A DNA stretch of 64,000 nucleotides, taken from positions 1 to 64,000 of the forward strand of contig JAFDWZ010000018.1 in assembly GCA_018268195.1 (NCBI GenBank), written 5' to 3'. The position numbers were made by a program, and so were the translations under genes. Under the pieces are notes generated by a model, which worked only from the letters and a program-made list of their open reading frames with translations, was not told the origin of the DNA and did not search any database. This document shows positions 26,638 through 35,933 of the stretch, in pieces; within the stretch, counting starts at the first letter, position 1; every line of letters starts with the position of its first letter. This stretch comes from Bacteroidota bacterium. GTDB lineage: Bacteria; Bacteroidota; Bacteroidia; AKYH767-A; OLB10.

Positions 26638-26666
26638 TTTGTAAATGTTACAGAAACGTATCTTCG
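26638..26666 (+). promoter_or_regulatory. Putative promoter TTTG-N17-TATCTTCG
   Basis: TTTG at 26638-26641 and TATCTTCG at 26659-26666, one mismatch to the -7 consensus, 76 nt before the FMN reductase gene. The rest of the 255-nt spacer has a weak 6-bp hairpin near 26539-26558 and nothing else clear. Confidence 0.45.
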
Positions 26667-26742
26667 CGCATCAAATGAGATGTGAATTAAAAGAGGTATT
26701 CGCAAAATAACTCAAAGCAGTTTGGATTAATAGTGAACAATA

Positions 26743-27300
26743 ATGAAAGTAGTTATATTTAACGGCTCCATGGAAGCAGGAGCTCACTCAATAGGAAAAT
26801 TGATTTCGGGTTTTATTGAGGAGAAATTAAGAAAACAAAAAGCAGATGTTAAAATTTTTGATGTAGGGAAGGCTGATATTCCATTGCTACATCCTGCAAA
26901 AATGAGAAATGTTCCACCGGAGGTGAAAGAGATGTGCAGCGTTTTGCAAGATGCAGATTTGCATTTCTGGCTTGCTCCATTGTACCATGGCAGCATTCCG
27001 GGTATTATGAAAAACTGCCTCGACTGGCTGGAAATAACTTCAAAATCATCTACTCCTTATCTCACCGATAAAATTGTTGGTATGGTGTGTTGGGCCGATG
27101 GTTCGCATGCAATAAACGGAATACATACCATGAATGTCATAGCTCATTCATTACGTGCATGGACAGTACCTTATAATGTTCCTGTAAGTACACCTTTCCT
27201 GTTTGAATCCGACTCGAGAGAGAAAATTTCAAATTATTATCAGGACAAATTGAACATGCTGGTAGATTTGACCGTATCACGAAAAATCGAATTAAGATAA
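26743..27300 (+). CDS. NADPH-dependent FMN reductase family protein
   Basis: 185 residues, flavodoxin-like fold. The N-terminal FMN phosphate loop is FNGSMEAGAHS (consensus GSxRxxS-like), then DADLHFWLAPLYHGSIPGIMKNCLDWL, matching the PxYxxxxxGxxKNxxDW pattern of the NADPH_dep_FMN_red family. It would transfer electrons from NAD(P)H to FMN or another acceptor. Likely cytoplasmic. Convergent with the GNAT gene, whose stop is 47 nt away. Confidence 0.85.
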   Translation: MKVVIFNGSMEAGAHSIGKLISGFIEEKLRKQKADVKIFDVGKADIPLLHPAKMRNVPPEVKEMCSVLQDADLHFWLAPLYHGSIPGIMKNCLDWLEITSKSSTPYLTDKIVGMVCWADGSHAINGIHTMNVIAHSLRAWTVPYNVPVSTPFLFESDSREKISNYYQDKLNMLVDLTVSRKIELR

Positions 27301-27347
27301 ATAGTGCGTTTTAATTACACCTGATGAAATGTTGTTCAGGGTAAATA

Positions 27348-27845
27348 TTATCTCCTCACCGCATAAATTAATTCATCTTCGTAAATCCCGTTTTTGAAAA
27401 TCACTTTTTCTAATCTTGCTTCGAGTTTAAACCCCGATTTTTCCAGCACTTTTTGTGAGGCTAAATTACTTCCGAAAGGTCGCGCATAAATACGGTTTAT
27501 AGGGAATTGATTAAAGCCATATTCTAACATTTCTTTTATACAAGCAGAAACAATCCCTTTCCCCCAAAAATTCTCTGACAACCAATATCCCAATTCTGCA
27601 TTTCTCTCCATGATATCCGCCTGCGGATGAATGCCAATAGCACCAATGCACTCGCCCTGATGATCAATGGCAAAAACCTGTGCCGGTTGCATTTTTGAAA
27701 TACGAAAAATAAATTCTTTGGCATGTTGTTCCGTATAAGGATAAGGAAACTGATTAGTCATGAATTTCGCAATAGCAGGATTGTTGGCATGCTGCTGCAG
27801 GCTCTTCCAGTCTTCACTTGTGAATTCTCTTAAAGTGCTTTTCAA
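27348..27845 (-). CDS. GNAT family N-acetyltransferase (RimJ/RimL-like)
   Basis: 165 residues, complete GNAT fold. N-terminal STLREFTSEDWKSLQQHANNPAIAKFM matches the RimJ/RimL/Acetyltransf_3 group. The acetyl-CoA-binding region is around NAELGYWLSENFWGKGIVSACIKEM (GKGI loop), followed by the NxxSxxVLEKxGF pattern SNLASQKVLEKSGFKLEARLEK. Substrate unknown (protein N-terminus or small molecule). It starts 5 nt after the large PKD protein gene and is probably on the same transcript. Confidence 0.88.
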   Translation of the reverse strand: MKSTLREFTSEDWKSLQQHANNPAIAKFMTNQFPYPYTEQHAKEFIFRISKMQPAQVFAIDHQGECIGAIGIHPQADIMERNAELGYWLSENFWGKGIVSACIKEMLEYGFNQFPINRIYARPFGSNLASQKVLEKSGFKLEARLEKVIFKNGIYEDELIYAVRR

Positions 27846-27850
27846 AATAT

Positions 27851-30800
27851 TTATTTTATCACAACAAGTTGTTTCACAAATTTATCTTTGTTGGTAATCA
27901 GATGTACGTGATAAATATCTTTTGCCAGAAGTGATATGTCAGTTATCAGTTGATTATAACCGGCTTCCAGGAATTTACTTTTACTTAATACAATTTGCCC
28001 CAGATTATTATAAACCTGTAATTGAACCTCTGAACTTTCAGGAAGATAAATTTCACTGATAAATTCATTTGCGGCAGGATTTGGAAACAAGTTGAAGTCT
28101 GTAACCAAAGGATTCTTGTTGTCACAAGTTACACTGGCCATTGGTAACACTTTGTAACTGCCGTCATAATCATACTGAACAAGTCTGAAAAAGTTGAATT
28201 CATTTTCAATATCGGAAGTAAACGTGTATAGGCTTTGCGAAGTAGTAGTTCCGTTACCTTTTACTTTTCCCACAGTATTAAACTCTATTCCATCTGACGA
28301 TTGCTGTACATCAAAATGGTCATTATTTACCTCCGATGCAGTAATCCAGGTGAGTGTAGCTTTAGCATGATGACATTTAGCATTAAAAGATAACAGCTCT
28401 ACCGGAAGCGGATTGGATTGTGGTGCAATATTGAAATTTTCAGTAGTAGTAAAATCGCTCCAGTTACCTCTCAAAATAGAACCTAACACAGGTGATACAG
28501 CAGCAGTAGGCACACCACCAATGTCTTCCCACCACACCGGAGGTGCTGAATGTCCCCATTGTGTGAGTTTGAGCAGCGCCCATGAAGTTATTATATCCTG
28601 TGCATCGTCAGCATAAAGTGAAAATTCAGCAAAGGAGCTTCCGGAAACATGATTTATTTTCTGATACCATCCCGGATTGATAGGCCCCAGTAACGGGTCA
28701 CGCAAAGCACGGTTGAACCCATCTACGTTAGGGTCGTTATTCACCATTCTTACTCCGAAAGTGTTAGGCGATGCTGAAAGTGGTTTAATGACTACCGGCC
28801 TGAAACGTGGAGTGATGATAGACGAACCTACAGGGAAAAGATAATTAGATACAGATGACATGTCGCGCCACAGTCGGCCATTGCCGGTGCTGCTTACAAA
28901 TCCTTGCACAGGAGTTGAATTGAGTCCACCTGTTCGCGTGATTGCTCCCGGAGCCGTATTGGTTACATACATTACGTTGCCTTGTGTTGCAAGCTCTCGG
29001 TCATTAAGGTTGAGGAATCCAAGAACACGTGCATCAACATTTTGAGTTTTTATTCCGGTGCCTGTGAGATTAAGTGTATAGAAGTAAGTAGGAGTTGTAC
29101 CTCTGATAGTTTGGTTAGCTCCGAAGAGTTCCACAACGCCCGGACTGGAATTTATAAATGCATTGCCTGATGAATTGTTAGTCCAGTCGCCCTGTATGCT
29201 TACTTGTCCTCTGTTGTCCCATGTGCCTATATTACTCATGTTATCCTGATTGATAACACCTCCTTGAACATGTATTAAAGCCCCGGGCTGAGTAAAAATT
29301 AATGAACCATCATTTACTATTAATCCTGTACCTGCTGAAGGGCATGTAACAACGTTGATGTAATTGGTACGCGTAAAAGAATTACTGCCGAAAGCATTTC
29401 CTGCAGTGAGCGAAACGGTGTAGGTTCCTGCAGTTGCATAACTCACTATAGGATTTTGCAAAGCTGAAGCAGCAGGTGTTCCTCCTGTAAATGTCCACGA
29501 CCATGATGAGGGTACATTGGTGGACAGATCAACAAAGGTCACAGATTGACCGGCACACACGGTGGTAGGGTATCCCGCAAAAGTAACTGTTGGTGCTGAG
29601 CATAGGTTTACAGTGATGTAACCTGAAATAGTAATTGTATTAGACCCGCCACTGTTTATTGCAGTAAGCGATACTGCGTAAGTGCCGGGTGTGTTATAAA
29701 CTACAGTTGGATTTTGTAATACGGATGATAATGGTGTTCCCCCGGTAAATGTCCACGACCATGAGGTTGGGCTATTGGTAGATAAATCGGTAAATGCAAC
29801 AGAATTGCCGGCACAAAGCGTTGTTGGTGTAGCTGAAAATGCAGCTACCGGAGCAGGCGGACAAGCATTTACAGTGATGTAATTATTTTTAGTAATGGTA
29901 TTATTCCCATAAGCGTTGGTAGCTGTTAACGTTACGTTATACACACCACCTGTAGCATAAGCCACTACCGGGTTTTGTGCGGTGGATGTTGCAGGTGTTC
30001 CTCCCGGAAAAGTCCAGCTCCAACTTGTAGGCGTATTCGTACTCATATCTACAAACTGTACCGTACTACCTTCGCAAACGGTTAAAGGATTTGCAGAAAA
30101 ATCTGCTACCGGAGGAGGGCAGTTGTTTACAGTAATATAATTGGTTTTGGTAATGCTATTGGAACCAAATGCATTTGATACCGTGAGTGTAACCGAATAA
30201 GTACCCGGAGCGCCATAAAAAATTGCTGGTGGTGATGCACCGGAAAAAGTATTGGGCGTACCACCCGGAAAAGACCAGGTCCATGATGTAGGAGCATTAA
30301 GTGATGCGTCAGTAAAAGTTACATTTAAAGTGTTACATCCTGTAAGAGGTGTTCCGGTAAAATCAGCAATAGGTGCATTGATGGCACAGTTCGATGCATT
30401 GAGCGCTACCATTGCTGTAGGTCCACATGCATTTGTTATAATACTGCGGCTCATGATGTCGTTACCTCCTGCAGTTTCACTCACAGGTGTAAGCGTTCTT
30501 CTGTCAGTGTTTGGTCCTATTGCATAATTCATGACAGTTACCGGCAATATGGTATGACCTAACTGATGACTGTGTCCCAACTCATGCAGACATACGGATT
30601 CAAAATCGAACAATCCGCCTGTAGTAGCACCGGGTCCATAATTCCAGTTGATTCCTCCGGTGCCGTTTGTACGAAACTTTAAATCGTTTTCGTTGAGATA
30701 CCAAACGCCTGCAGCACATGCACTGTAGTAGCTATACGAAATTCCTAATACACCTGACGGGAGTGCACATGAGCCATCGAAGGTTACAATGTTAGCACCA

Positions 30801-31885
30801 TCAAGCGCCTGACAGGAAGTTCCTGTTGTTCCCGATCTGTTAAAATTCACAAAGGTTCCACAACGCCATGTTTGCAAAGCACGCTCAAATGCTGCTACTG
30901 CCGCTGCATTACCATTGAAAGTGGTGTTGTACTTCCATGTGTAGCCATTGGTTCCGTTATTATTTATTAAATCAGGTTGATAATAAACTCCACCTGAAAC
31001 AACATTCGATTCATTGTAATTGACGGTTATTGCAATTGCAGAAGTGGTTGTTTCTCCCAGATTATTGGTTATACGAATATTTCCGCTTCCGCCCTGCGAA
31101 GGAACCCACACTTGTATTTGTGTATTGTTCCATGAAACAATATGGTTAGCAGGTGCTGAAAGATAACTTGCACCGCCACTATTGGCATCAGGAAATTCAA
31201 CATTACTTATACCGCTGACATAACTTGCACCAAAATTGCTACCGTTAATGGTGATGGTTGAAAAAGTTCCTGCAGTAGTTGTTGTGGGAGCAATGGATGA
31301 AATAGTTGGTGGTACCATCATCTTTAGAGTAGAAGAGGGCAGAGGTTGTGTAAGTATAGCTTTTCTCTGAATGCTTCCGGTTAAATTTTCTATCAGACCT
31401 CGCAGTTGATTGATATCGCTGTACTGATTAAATGGATCACTTGCTTTGTTATTCTTAAAATCGAAACGGATAAAACTTTGGGCAGAAGCATACCCTTCAA
31501 AAGCATCAGACAATTTAACTGCAAAATAATTTCCTGCAGGGATTAAGAAATATATTCCTGTTTCATTTTGTTTAACATCCAATGAAGGTTCAGCAATTAT
31601 TTTTGTATTCCCGATAGTGCCACCTTCTGTTATCAGATTTATATAACTGGTATTGACGGTTCCTTTGTAAACCGATAATACTTCTAATGAGGAGGAGGTA
31701 TAAATGAAATCGTTGCTGCTGTTCCAGAAGGAATTTTGCTGAATAACTTTCGCTTCAACTACTACTGATGAATTACTCACTCTATCCTGTAAGGATATGG
31801 GAAACATCATACATTGGGAGAAGGAATCGGAGGATAATATGAGAAGCAAAAAAAACAATATTCGGTTTAACTTTTTCATAAGCAA
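27851..31885 (-). CDS. Secreted metalloprotease with IPT/TIG, four PKD repeats and T9SS domain
   Basis: 1344 residues. Signal peptide, then an N-terminal region ending near 190. An IPT/TIG domain follows (ISSIAPTTTTAGTFSTITINGSNFG). A zinc protease domain has the extended motif HELGHSHQLGH and Met-turn VMNY, a matrixin-like metzincin in which the usual Gly at position 8 is Gln. Four PKD repeats of ~86 residues (from IADFTGTP to VVTCPSAG) are nearly identical in pattern (SWSWTFxGGTP). A beta-rich region and a type A T9SS sorting domain end the protein (FNLFPNPAANEFISEI ... VVIK). Likely a surface or secreted protease or adhesin. Confidence 0.88.
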   Translation of the reverse strand: MLMKKLNRILFFLLLILSSDSFSQCMMFPISLQDRVSNSSVVVEAKVIQQNSFWNSSNDFIYTSSSLEVLSVYKGTVNTSYINLITEGGTIGNTKIIAEPSLDVKQNETGIYFLIPAGNYFAVKLSDAFEGYASAQSFIRFDFKNNKASDPFNQYSDINQLRGLIENLTGSIQRKAILTQPLPSSTLKMMVPPTISSIAPTTTTAGTFSTITINGSNFGASYVSGISNVEFPDANSGGASYLSAPANHIVSWNNTQIQVWVPSQGGSGNIRITNNLGETTTSAIAITVNYNESNVVSGGVYYQPDLINNNGTNGYTWKYNTTFNGNAAAVAAFERALQTWRCGTFVNFNRSGTTGTSCQALDGANIVTFDGSCALPSGVLGISYSYYSACAAGVWYLNENDLKFRTNGTGGINWNYGPGATTGGLFDFESVCLHELGHSHQLGHTILPVTVMNYAIGPNTDRRTLTPVSETAGGNDIMSRSIITNACGPTAMVALNASNCAINAPIADFTGTPLTGCNTLNVTFTDASLNAPTSWTWSFPGGTPNTFSGASPPAIFYGAPGTYSVTLTVSNAFGSNSITKTNYITVNNCPPPVADFSANPLTVCEGSTVQFVDMSTNTPTSWSWTFPGGTPATSTAQNPVVAYATGGVYNVTLTATNAYGNNTITKNNYITVNACPPAPVAAFSATPTTLCAGNSVAFTDLSTNSPTSWSWTFTGGTPLSSVLQNPTVVYNTPGTYAVSLTAINSGGSNTITISGYITVNLCSAPTVTFAGYPTTVCAGQSVTFVDLSTNVPSSWSWTFTGGTPAASALQNPIVSYATAGTYTVSLTAGNAFGSNSFTRTNYINVVTCPSAGTGLIVNDGSLIFTQPGALIHVQGGVINQDNMSNIGTWDNRGQVSIQGDWTNNSSGNAFINSSPGVVELFGANQTIRGTTPTYFYTLNLTGTGIKTQNVDARVLGFLNLNDRELATQGNVMYVTNTAPGAITRTGGLNSTPVQGFVSSTGNGRLWRDMSSVSNYLFPVGSSIITPRFRPVVIKPLSASPNTFGVRMVNNDPNVDGFNRALRDPLLGPINPGWYQKINHVSGSSFAEFSLYADDAQDIITSWALLKLTQWGHSAPPVWWEDIGGVPTAAVSPVLGSILRGNWSDFTTTENFNIAPQSNPLPVELLSFNAKCHHAKATLTWITASEVNNDHFDVQQSSDGIEFNTVGKVKGNGTTTSQSLYTFTSDIENEFNFFRLVQYDYDGSYKVLPMASVTCDNKNPLVTDFNLFPNPAANEFISEIYLPESSEVQLQVYNNLGQIVLSKSKFLEAGYNQLITDISLLAKDIYHVHLITNKDKFVKQLVVIK
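29342..30376 (-). repeat. Four tandem PKD domain repeats
   Basis: Four consecutive coding units of about 259 bp, each giving a Cys-bracketed PKD domain with SWTW/SWSW, GGTP, TYSVTLT-like and NYITVN motifs. Similarity is visible at protein level and, in the W-S-W-T-F-G-G-T-P core, at DNA level. Confidence 0.85.
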
Positions 31886-31924
31886 GATTTTATAATGTCA
31901 GAAATTCAATTTTGAAAATTACCG

Positions 31925-33457
31925 TTAATCATTGCTATGCAATTTAGGTTTAGTTCCATCAATAGGTTCAGCGCCTGAATCTCTTAAAATTGTTGTTTTC
32001 TTATTCATGCCTTGAGCACCGGGTGCCGGTACAAAACGGTTATTGGCATTAATAGAAACAATGTTCCCATTTGCATCTTTTTCATCTGCACGATTTGCTA
32101 CTATGCTCCACGAAAACTTTGCATTGGAACTTCCGTTGGCAAGTTCTTTAACTTTGAATCCATTAATAGTTTTTTGAGTTACAAAAACTCCGTTGCAATC
32201 ATCTTCGAGTTGGATAAAAACTCGTAGTGGATGTTGTGAGTCAACTAGAATATTTTTTACGAGAATAGGGTCGAGGGTTATATAGGTTTCTCCATTGCTT
32301 AATTGTCCTGAACCATAATCCTGAAATAAAATTTCAGGTGCTTCAGGACATACCATAATACGATACTGGTCATTCAAATCTTTCACAAAAGTTCCAGCGG
32401 AACCTGTGCCGGTTACCTTATAATTTGTTCCACTGATTCTGGCACCCACATAAGCGAAAGCACTGTTATTGCAATAGAAATACCCTCCAGCTGACGGTGT
32501 AGCACTGTTAATTGTTGAATCTTTACCAACAAATCCGCATACTCCATTTTTATTTCCTGAAAAAGCTCCTCCTTGCCCGTTGTTTAATGCATATATGCCA
32601 CCGTTTCCGGAAGCACCTAATACTCCTATGCCTGTTGTTGAGCTATTAAAACCTACTACACCACTACTAGAAAAATTAAGGCTATTTCCTCCCCATGCGG
32701 CCTGCCCGTAAATACCATCTCCGGCACCTGCTGTTGTTTGTGTATTATATCCTCTAACACCATCGCCAGTTGTGGATGCTTGTCCCTGAACTCCTGCTTG
32801 AACAGAGGTAAATCCAATAACGCCAATACCTCCTGAGGCATTGGTTGCTTGCCCACGCACACCAGCGCCTGTACCGCTGTTAATACCTGCAACCCCATTC
32901 CCCAATCCAGAGTTTATGCCTAATACACCATGAGAGTTAATATTGGTAGGCTCTGCATTTTCGCCATAAACACCGGCTCCAATTTGGCCTACATAACCGT
33001 TTACTGCATAATTTCCTAATGAGTTGGTTGCACCTACTAATCCACTCCCGAAAACAGTAAACACATCACCTGTAAGAGGCGTAGCCCGATTAATTAGTAT
33101 TTGACCGGTACTCATTATTCGCATCCTTTCATTGGCAGCGGCATTACCGTTAGTTTTAAATATTACAGGTCGCGAATTCAATGTTCCCAGAAAGTTTTTT
33201 GTCGAATCAATGGAACTATTACCCAAAGTAAGCCATGCCACAGAATCCAAAAGTCCTGAGGTAGTAACATTGAGCGTTCCTGTAGGATCGGCCATTACCA
33301 GCCTGTTGCCTACACCGGTAAGAGTGGAGGAACGGATATTGCCTATGACATCTAATTTCTGTATTGGAGTAGATGTGCCAATTCCAACATTTTGAGCTTC
33401 GGCAATCATGCCGGTCAATAAGAGGATTAATAATGAAATCTTTTTTCTTGTAAACAT
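31925..33457 (-). CDS. Secreted fibre-like protein with glycine-rich repeats
   Basis: 510 residues from the ATG at 33457, which begins a signal peptide (MFTRKKISLLILLLTGMIAEAQ); earlier starts add non-signal residues and lie over a -7 box. It opens with NVGIGTSTPIQKLDV, the VGIGTxxP motif common at the N-terminus of Bacteroidota fibre-like and S74 proteins. The central ~170 residues repeat GVxG units (GVLGINSG, GVAGINSG, GVRGQA, GVIGF, GVQGQA, GVRGY), suggesting a beta-solenoid or trimeric shaft. The C-terminal ~180 residues are a mixed globular domain; no S74 chaperone is seen. Function unknown, likely surface fibre. Confidence 0.78.
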   Translation of the reverse strand: MFTRKKISLLILLLTGMIAEAQNVGIGTSTPIQKLDVIGNIRSSTLTGVGNRLVMADPTGTLNVTTSGLLDSVAWLTLGNSSIDSTKNFLGTLNSRPVIFKTNGNAAANERMRIMSTGQILINRATPLTGDVFTVFGSGLVGATNSLGNYAVNGYVGQIGAGVYGENAEPTNINSHGVLGINSGLGNGVAGINSGTGAGVRGQATNASGGIGVIGFTSVQAGVQGQASTTGDGVRGYNTQTTAGAGDGIYGQAAWGGNSLNFSSSGVVGFNSSTTGIGVLGASGNGGIYALNNGQGGAFSGNKNGVCGFVGKDSTINSATPSAGGYFYCNNSAFAYVGARISGTNYKVTGTGSAGTFVKDLNDQYRIMVCPEAPEILFQDYGSGQLSNGETYITLDPILVKNILVDSQHPLRVFIQLEDDCNGVFVTQKTINGFKVKELANGSSNAKFSWSIVANRADEKDANGNIVSINANNRFVPAPGAQGMNKKTTILRDSGAEPIDGTKPKLHSND

Positions 33458-33486
33458 TTTAAAATTTATTATCATATTAAATATTT

Positions 33487-33494
33487 CGAAATTA
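33487..33494 (-). promoter_or_regulatory. -7 element TAATTTCG
   Basis: Minus-strand TAATTTCG, one mismatch to TAnnTTTG, 29 nt before the start of the glycine-repeat fibre protein. Confidence 0.4.
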
Positions 33495-33561
33495 CGAATT
33501 AAATTTATAGATACTGATTGAATAGACATTGAAATGAATATTAATACTACATTCTCTTTAA

Positions 33562-34671
33562 TTATTTAACTAATTTTTCCAATTGGTTCACTTTCGTTTT
33601 TAACTGTTCTATCTGTGCCTGTTGTTCTTTTATTGCTTCTACAAGAACCGGAATTACATCAGCATAGGAAACTGCTTTTACACTATATGAACCACTTCTA
33701 CCTTCTTTTTCTGTAGTCACCGGATCTATGTCGTAAGGTATTGCTGTATTTCTCACAGCAGAAGGAAGAACTTTTTCCAATTCCTGAGCAATAAAACCTG
33801 TTTGAGTTGTTGCACTTAAATTTAAGGGTTTGTATTCTTCTGTGCGATAGTTATAAAAAACTCCACGCATTTTCTGAACCATTTGTAATGCATTAGGAAT
33901 GGTCTTGATATTTGTTTTTAATTTTTCATCTGAAACATTTAACCAGTTAGTTAAACCTCCTGCCCAACCACTGCCATAAACAGCCCAGCCAATAGCCGTT
34001 GGTTGATTACCTCCTACAAATGCACCGTAAACGCCAATCCCTGCTGTGCTGTTAGAGTGTCCTCTTACACCTTCAGCACCGGCTAAAGTGGGAGCTGTAT
34101 TTGTATTGTTCAAAGCTATACCTATCACAGCAGAAGCATTATAGCCTGTTCCGCTGAAATTTGTTGCACCCATGAGCACACGGTTGTTATTACTCGCACT
34201 TGAATTTTGAAATCGTGCAGGTGCATCGCTGGTCAATAAATTGTCCCATTTAAATTGCCAGTCATTGATTAAAGTACGCGGTATAGCATGCAGCCATGTA
34301 GTTACCGGATTGTTGGTCCAAAGACCAATGCTGCCGGTATTCTTTATGGTTATTTGTTCTGAATTATTCGTTCTGAATCTTAAATCAATATTGTCGGTTG
34401 TTCCCAAAAAATCAAGAGTACTGCTGAGTCCGGCATTGCCTCTGGTAAGCCAAACATCTGATGGAGTACCCGGGGTGGTAGTAAGGTCACCAAAATTGTT
34501 GACATAAACATTTCGGGTGGCTACTCCTGATAATCCGTCAATACGAATTGTCTGACCGGAACCGGCAACATGTAATTTCTGTAAAGGTGCTGATGTGCCA
34601 ATACCGACATTCTGCGCATGGGAGCTTAAGTACGGTAAAATTAAAAAAAGTAGAGATAAAAACTTTTTCAT
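33562..34671 (-). CDS. Fibre-like protein with S74 intramolecular chaperone domain
   Basis: 369 residues from ATG 34671, which starts the signal peptide MKKFLSLLFLILPYLSSHAQ; 38 residues further upstream in frame look like spacer. VGIGTSAP follows, as in the neighbouring gene. From about 243 comes the endosialidase chaperone (Peptidase_S74): NVSDEKLKTNIKTI, with Ser247 and Lys252 in the spacing of the catalytic dyad, then TGFIAQELEKVLPSAV. The end is a coiled coil (VEAIKEQQAQIEQLKTKVNQLEKL). In phage tailspikes this domain trimerises the fibre and cuts itself off before the Ser. Here it is on an exported bacterial protein. Confidence 0.88.
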   Translation of the reverse strand: MKKFLSLLFLILPYLSSHAQNVGIGTSAPLQKLHVAGSGQTIRIDGLSGVATRNVYVNNFGDLTTTPGTPSDVWLTRGNAGLSSTLDFLGTTDNIDLRFRTNNSEQITIKNTGSIGLWTNNPVTTWLHAIPRTLINDWQFKWDNLLTSDAPARFQNSSASNNNRVLMGATNFSGTGYNASAVIGIALNNTNTAPTLAGAEGVRGHSNSTAGIGVYGAFVGGNQPTAIGWAVYGSGWAGGLTNWLNVSDEKLKTNIKTIPNALQMVQKMRGVFYNYRTEEYKPLNLSATTQTGFIAQELEKVLPSAVRNTAIPYDIDPVTTEKEGRSGSYSVKAVSYADVIPVLVEAIKEQQAQIEQLKTKVNQLEKLVK

Positions 34672-34695
34672 ATATTTTAATTTTATTCGTTTTTT

Positions 34696-34703
34696 CAAAA
34701 TTA
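34696..34703 (-). promoter_or_regulatory. -7 element TAATTTTG
   Basis: Minus-strand TAATTTTG, full match to TAnnTTTG, 24 nt before the S74 fibre gene start. Confidence 0.5.
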
Positions 34704-34825
34704 TACATATTAATCGTAAAAAAGAACTATTTCGTAGAAATTTGTCGAAAGTGAACATTTGTAATGATTTTGTCATAATGGACATCAGATGAGGTTTCTC
34801 ACCCTTTGAATAGGGTAGGAAAGAA

Positions 34826-34833
34826 TAATTTCG
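34826..34833 (+). promoter_or_regulatory. -7 element TAATTTCG
   Basis: One-mismatch -7 box, 14 nt before ATG 34848 of the PD40 protein, predicting a short leader. Confidence 0.45.
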
Positions 34834-34847
34834 CAGAAAATTTTGTT

Positions 34848-35903
34848 ATGCGTCATATTTTCATTCTTGCTATAGCTGTAGGTTTAAGTTACCACAGTCA
34901 GGCTCAAACTACCGATTCAATCGAAAGCCGACATTTAAGCAACATCCGTCAATTAACTTTTGGTGGTGATAATGCTGAAGCTTATTTCAGTTTCGACAAT
35001 AAACATTTGGTGTTTCAGTCCAACTACAAACAGTGGGGTGTAGGCTGCGATCAGATTTTTTATATGGATGTGAACGAAGGTACAGCAAAGCAAAAGCCTC
35101 CTATGTTAAGTACCGGTAAAGGACGAACTACCTGCGCCTATTTTATGCCGGGAAATAAGCAGATTTTATATGCCAGCACTCATAAAGGTGGCGACAATTG
35201 CCCTGAAACAGGAGACCTGCATAAAGACGGAAAATATCTATGGCCTGTATTCAGCTCTTACGACATTTATGTTGCCGATCTCAATGGTAAAATTGTAAAA
35301 CAGTTGACTAATTCACCGGGTTACGATGCAGAAGCCACCGTTTCGCCTGACGGAAAGAAAATAGTTTTTACCAGCGACCGTACAGGTGATTTGGAATTAT
35401 GGACTATGAATATTGATGGCTCTGATCAGAAGCAAATAACTTTTGGTTTAGGGTATGACGGGGGAGCGTTTTTCTCACCAGATAGCAAGAAGTTAGTATT
35501 TAGAGCTTCACGTCCGCAGACACCTGAAGATATTGCCGAATACAAACAGTTGCTGAAGAACGGACTTGTGGCACCTACCAACATGGAAATTTATACCTGC
35601 AATGTTGATGGCAGTGATTTAAAACAAATAACACATCTTGGAAAAGCCAACTGGGCTCCATTTTTCCTTCCTTCAGGAAACAAAATTATTTTCTCTTCTA
35701 ATCATGCTTCCAAGTCAGGATTTTATTTTCAGTTGTATATGATAAATCTGGACGGAACAGGATTGGAACAAATTACCAATGAAAGCGTGTTTAATGCTTT
35801 TCCAATGTTTTCACCTGATGGTAAAAAATTGGTGTTTTCCAGTAATCGCAATAATGGAGGCACGCATGATACCAATGTGTTTATTGCCGACTGGAAAGAT
35901 TGA
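34848..35903 (+). CDS. Secreted PD40/TolB-like beta-propeller protein
   Basis: 351 residues from ATG 34848, which begins the signal peptide MRHIFILAIAVGLSYHSQAQ. WD40-like PD40 repeats recur every 45-60 residues: AYFSFDNKHLVFQS, ATVSPDGKKIVFTSDRTGDLELWTMN, AFFSPDSKKLVFRAS, FFLPSGNKIIFSSN and MFSPDGKKLVFSSNRNNG. This is a TolB-like propeller. Unlike TolB it lacks an obvious N-terminal alpha/beta domain. Likely a periplasmic binding or scaffold protein. The Sua5-type gene begins 30 nt later but has its own -7 box. Confidence 0.85.
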   Translation: MRHIFILAIAVGLSYHSQAQTTDSIESRHLSNIRQLTFGGDNAEAYFSFDNKHLVFQSNYKQWGVGCDQIFYMDVNEGTAKQKPPMLSTGKGRTTCAYFMPGNKQILYASTHKGGDNCPETGDLHKDGKYLWPVFSSYDIYVADLNGKIVKQLTNSPGYDAEATVSPDGKKIVFTSDRTGDLELWTMNIDGSDQKQITFGLGYDGGAFFSPDSKKLVFRASRPQTPEDIAEYKQLLKNGLVAPTNMEIYTCNVDGSDLKQITHLGKANWAPFFLPSGNKIIFSSNHASKSGFYFQLYMINLDGTGLEQITNESVFNAFPMFSPDGKKLVFSSNRNNGGTHDTNVFIADWKD

Positions 35904-35921
35904 TATTAGCCCTTCAGTGCA

Positions 35922-35929
35922 TACCTTTG
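35922..35929 (+). promoter_or_regulatory. -7 element TACCTTTG, Sua5-type gene (leaderless)
   Basis: TACCTTTG ends 4 nt before the ATG at 35934, so transcription is expected to begin at the ATG. Confidence 0.6.
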
Positions 35930-35933
35930 CAGG

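Noticed and set aside
29342-30376. Repeat array that could be taken for CRISPR
   Set aside because: Units are ~259 bp, coding and in frame with PKD motifs; no short repeats or spacers.
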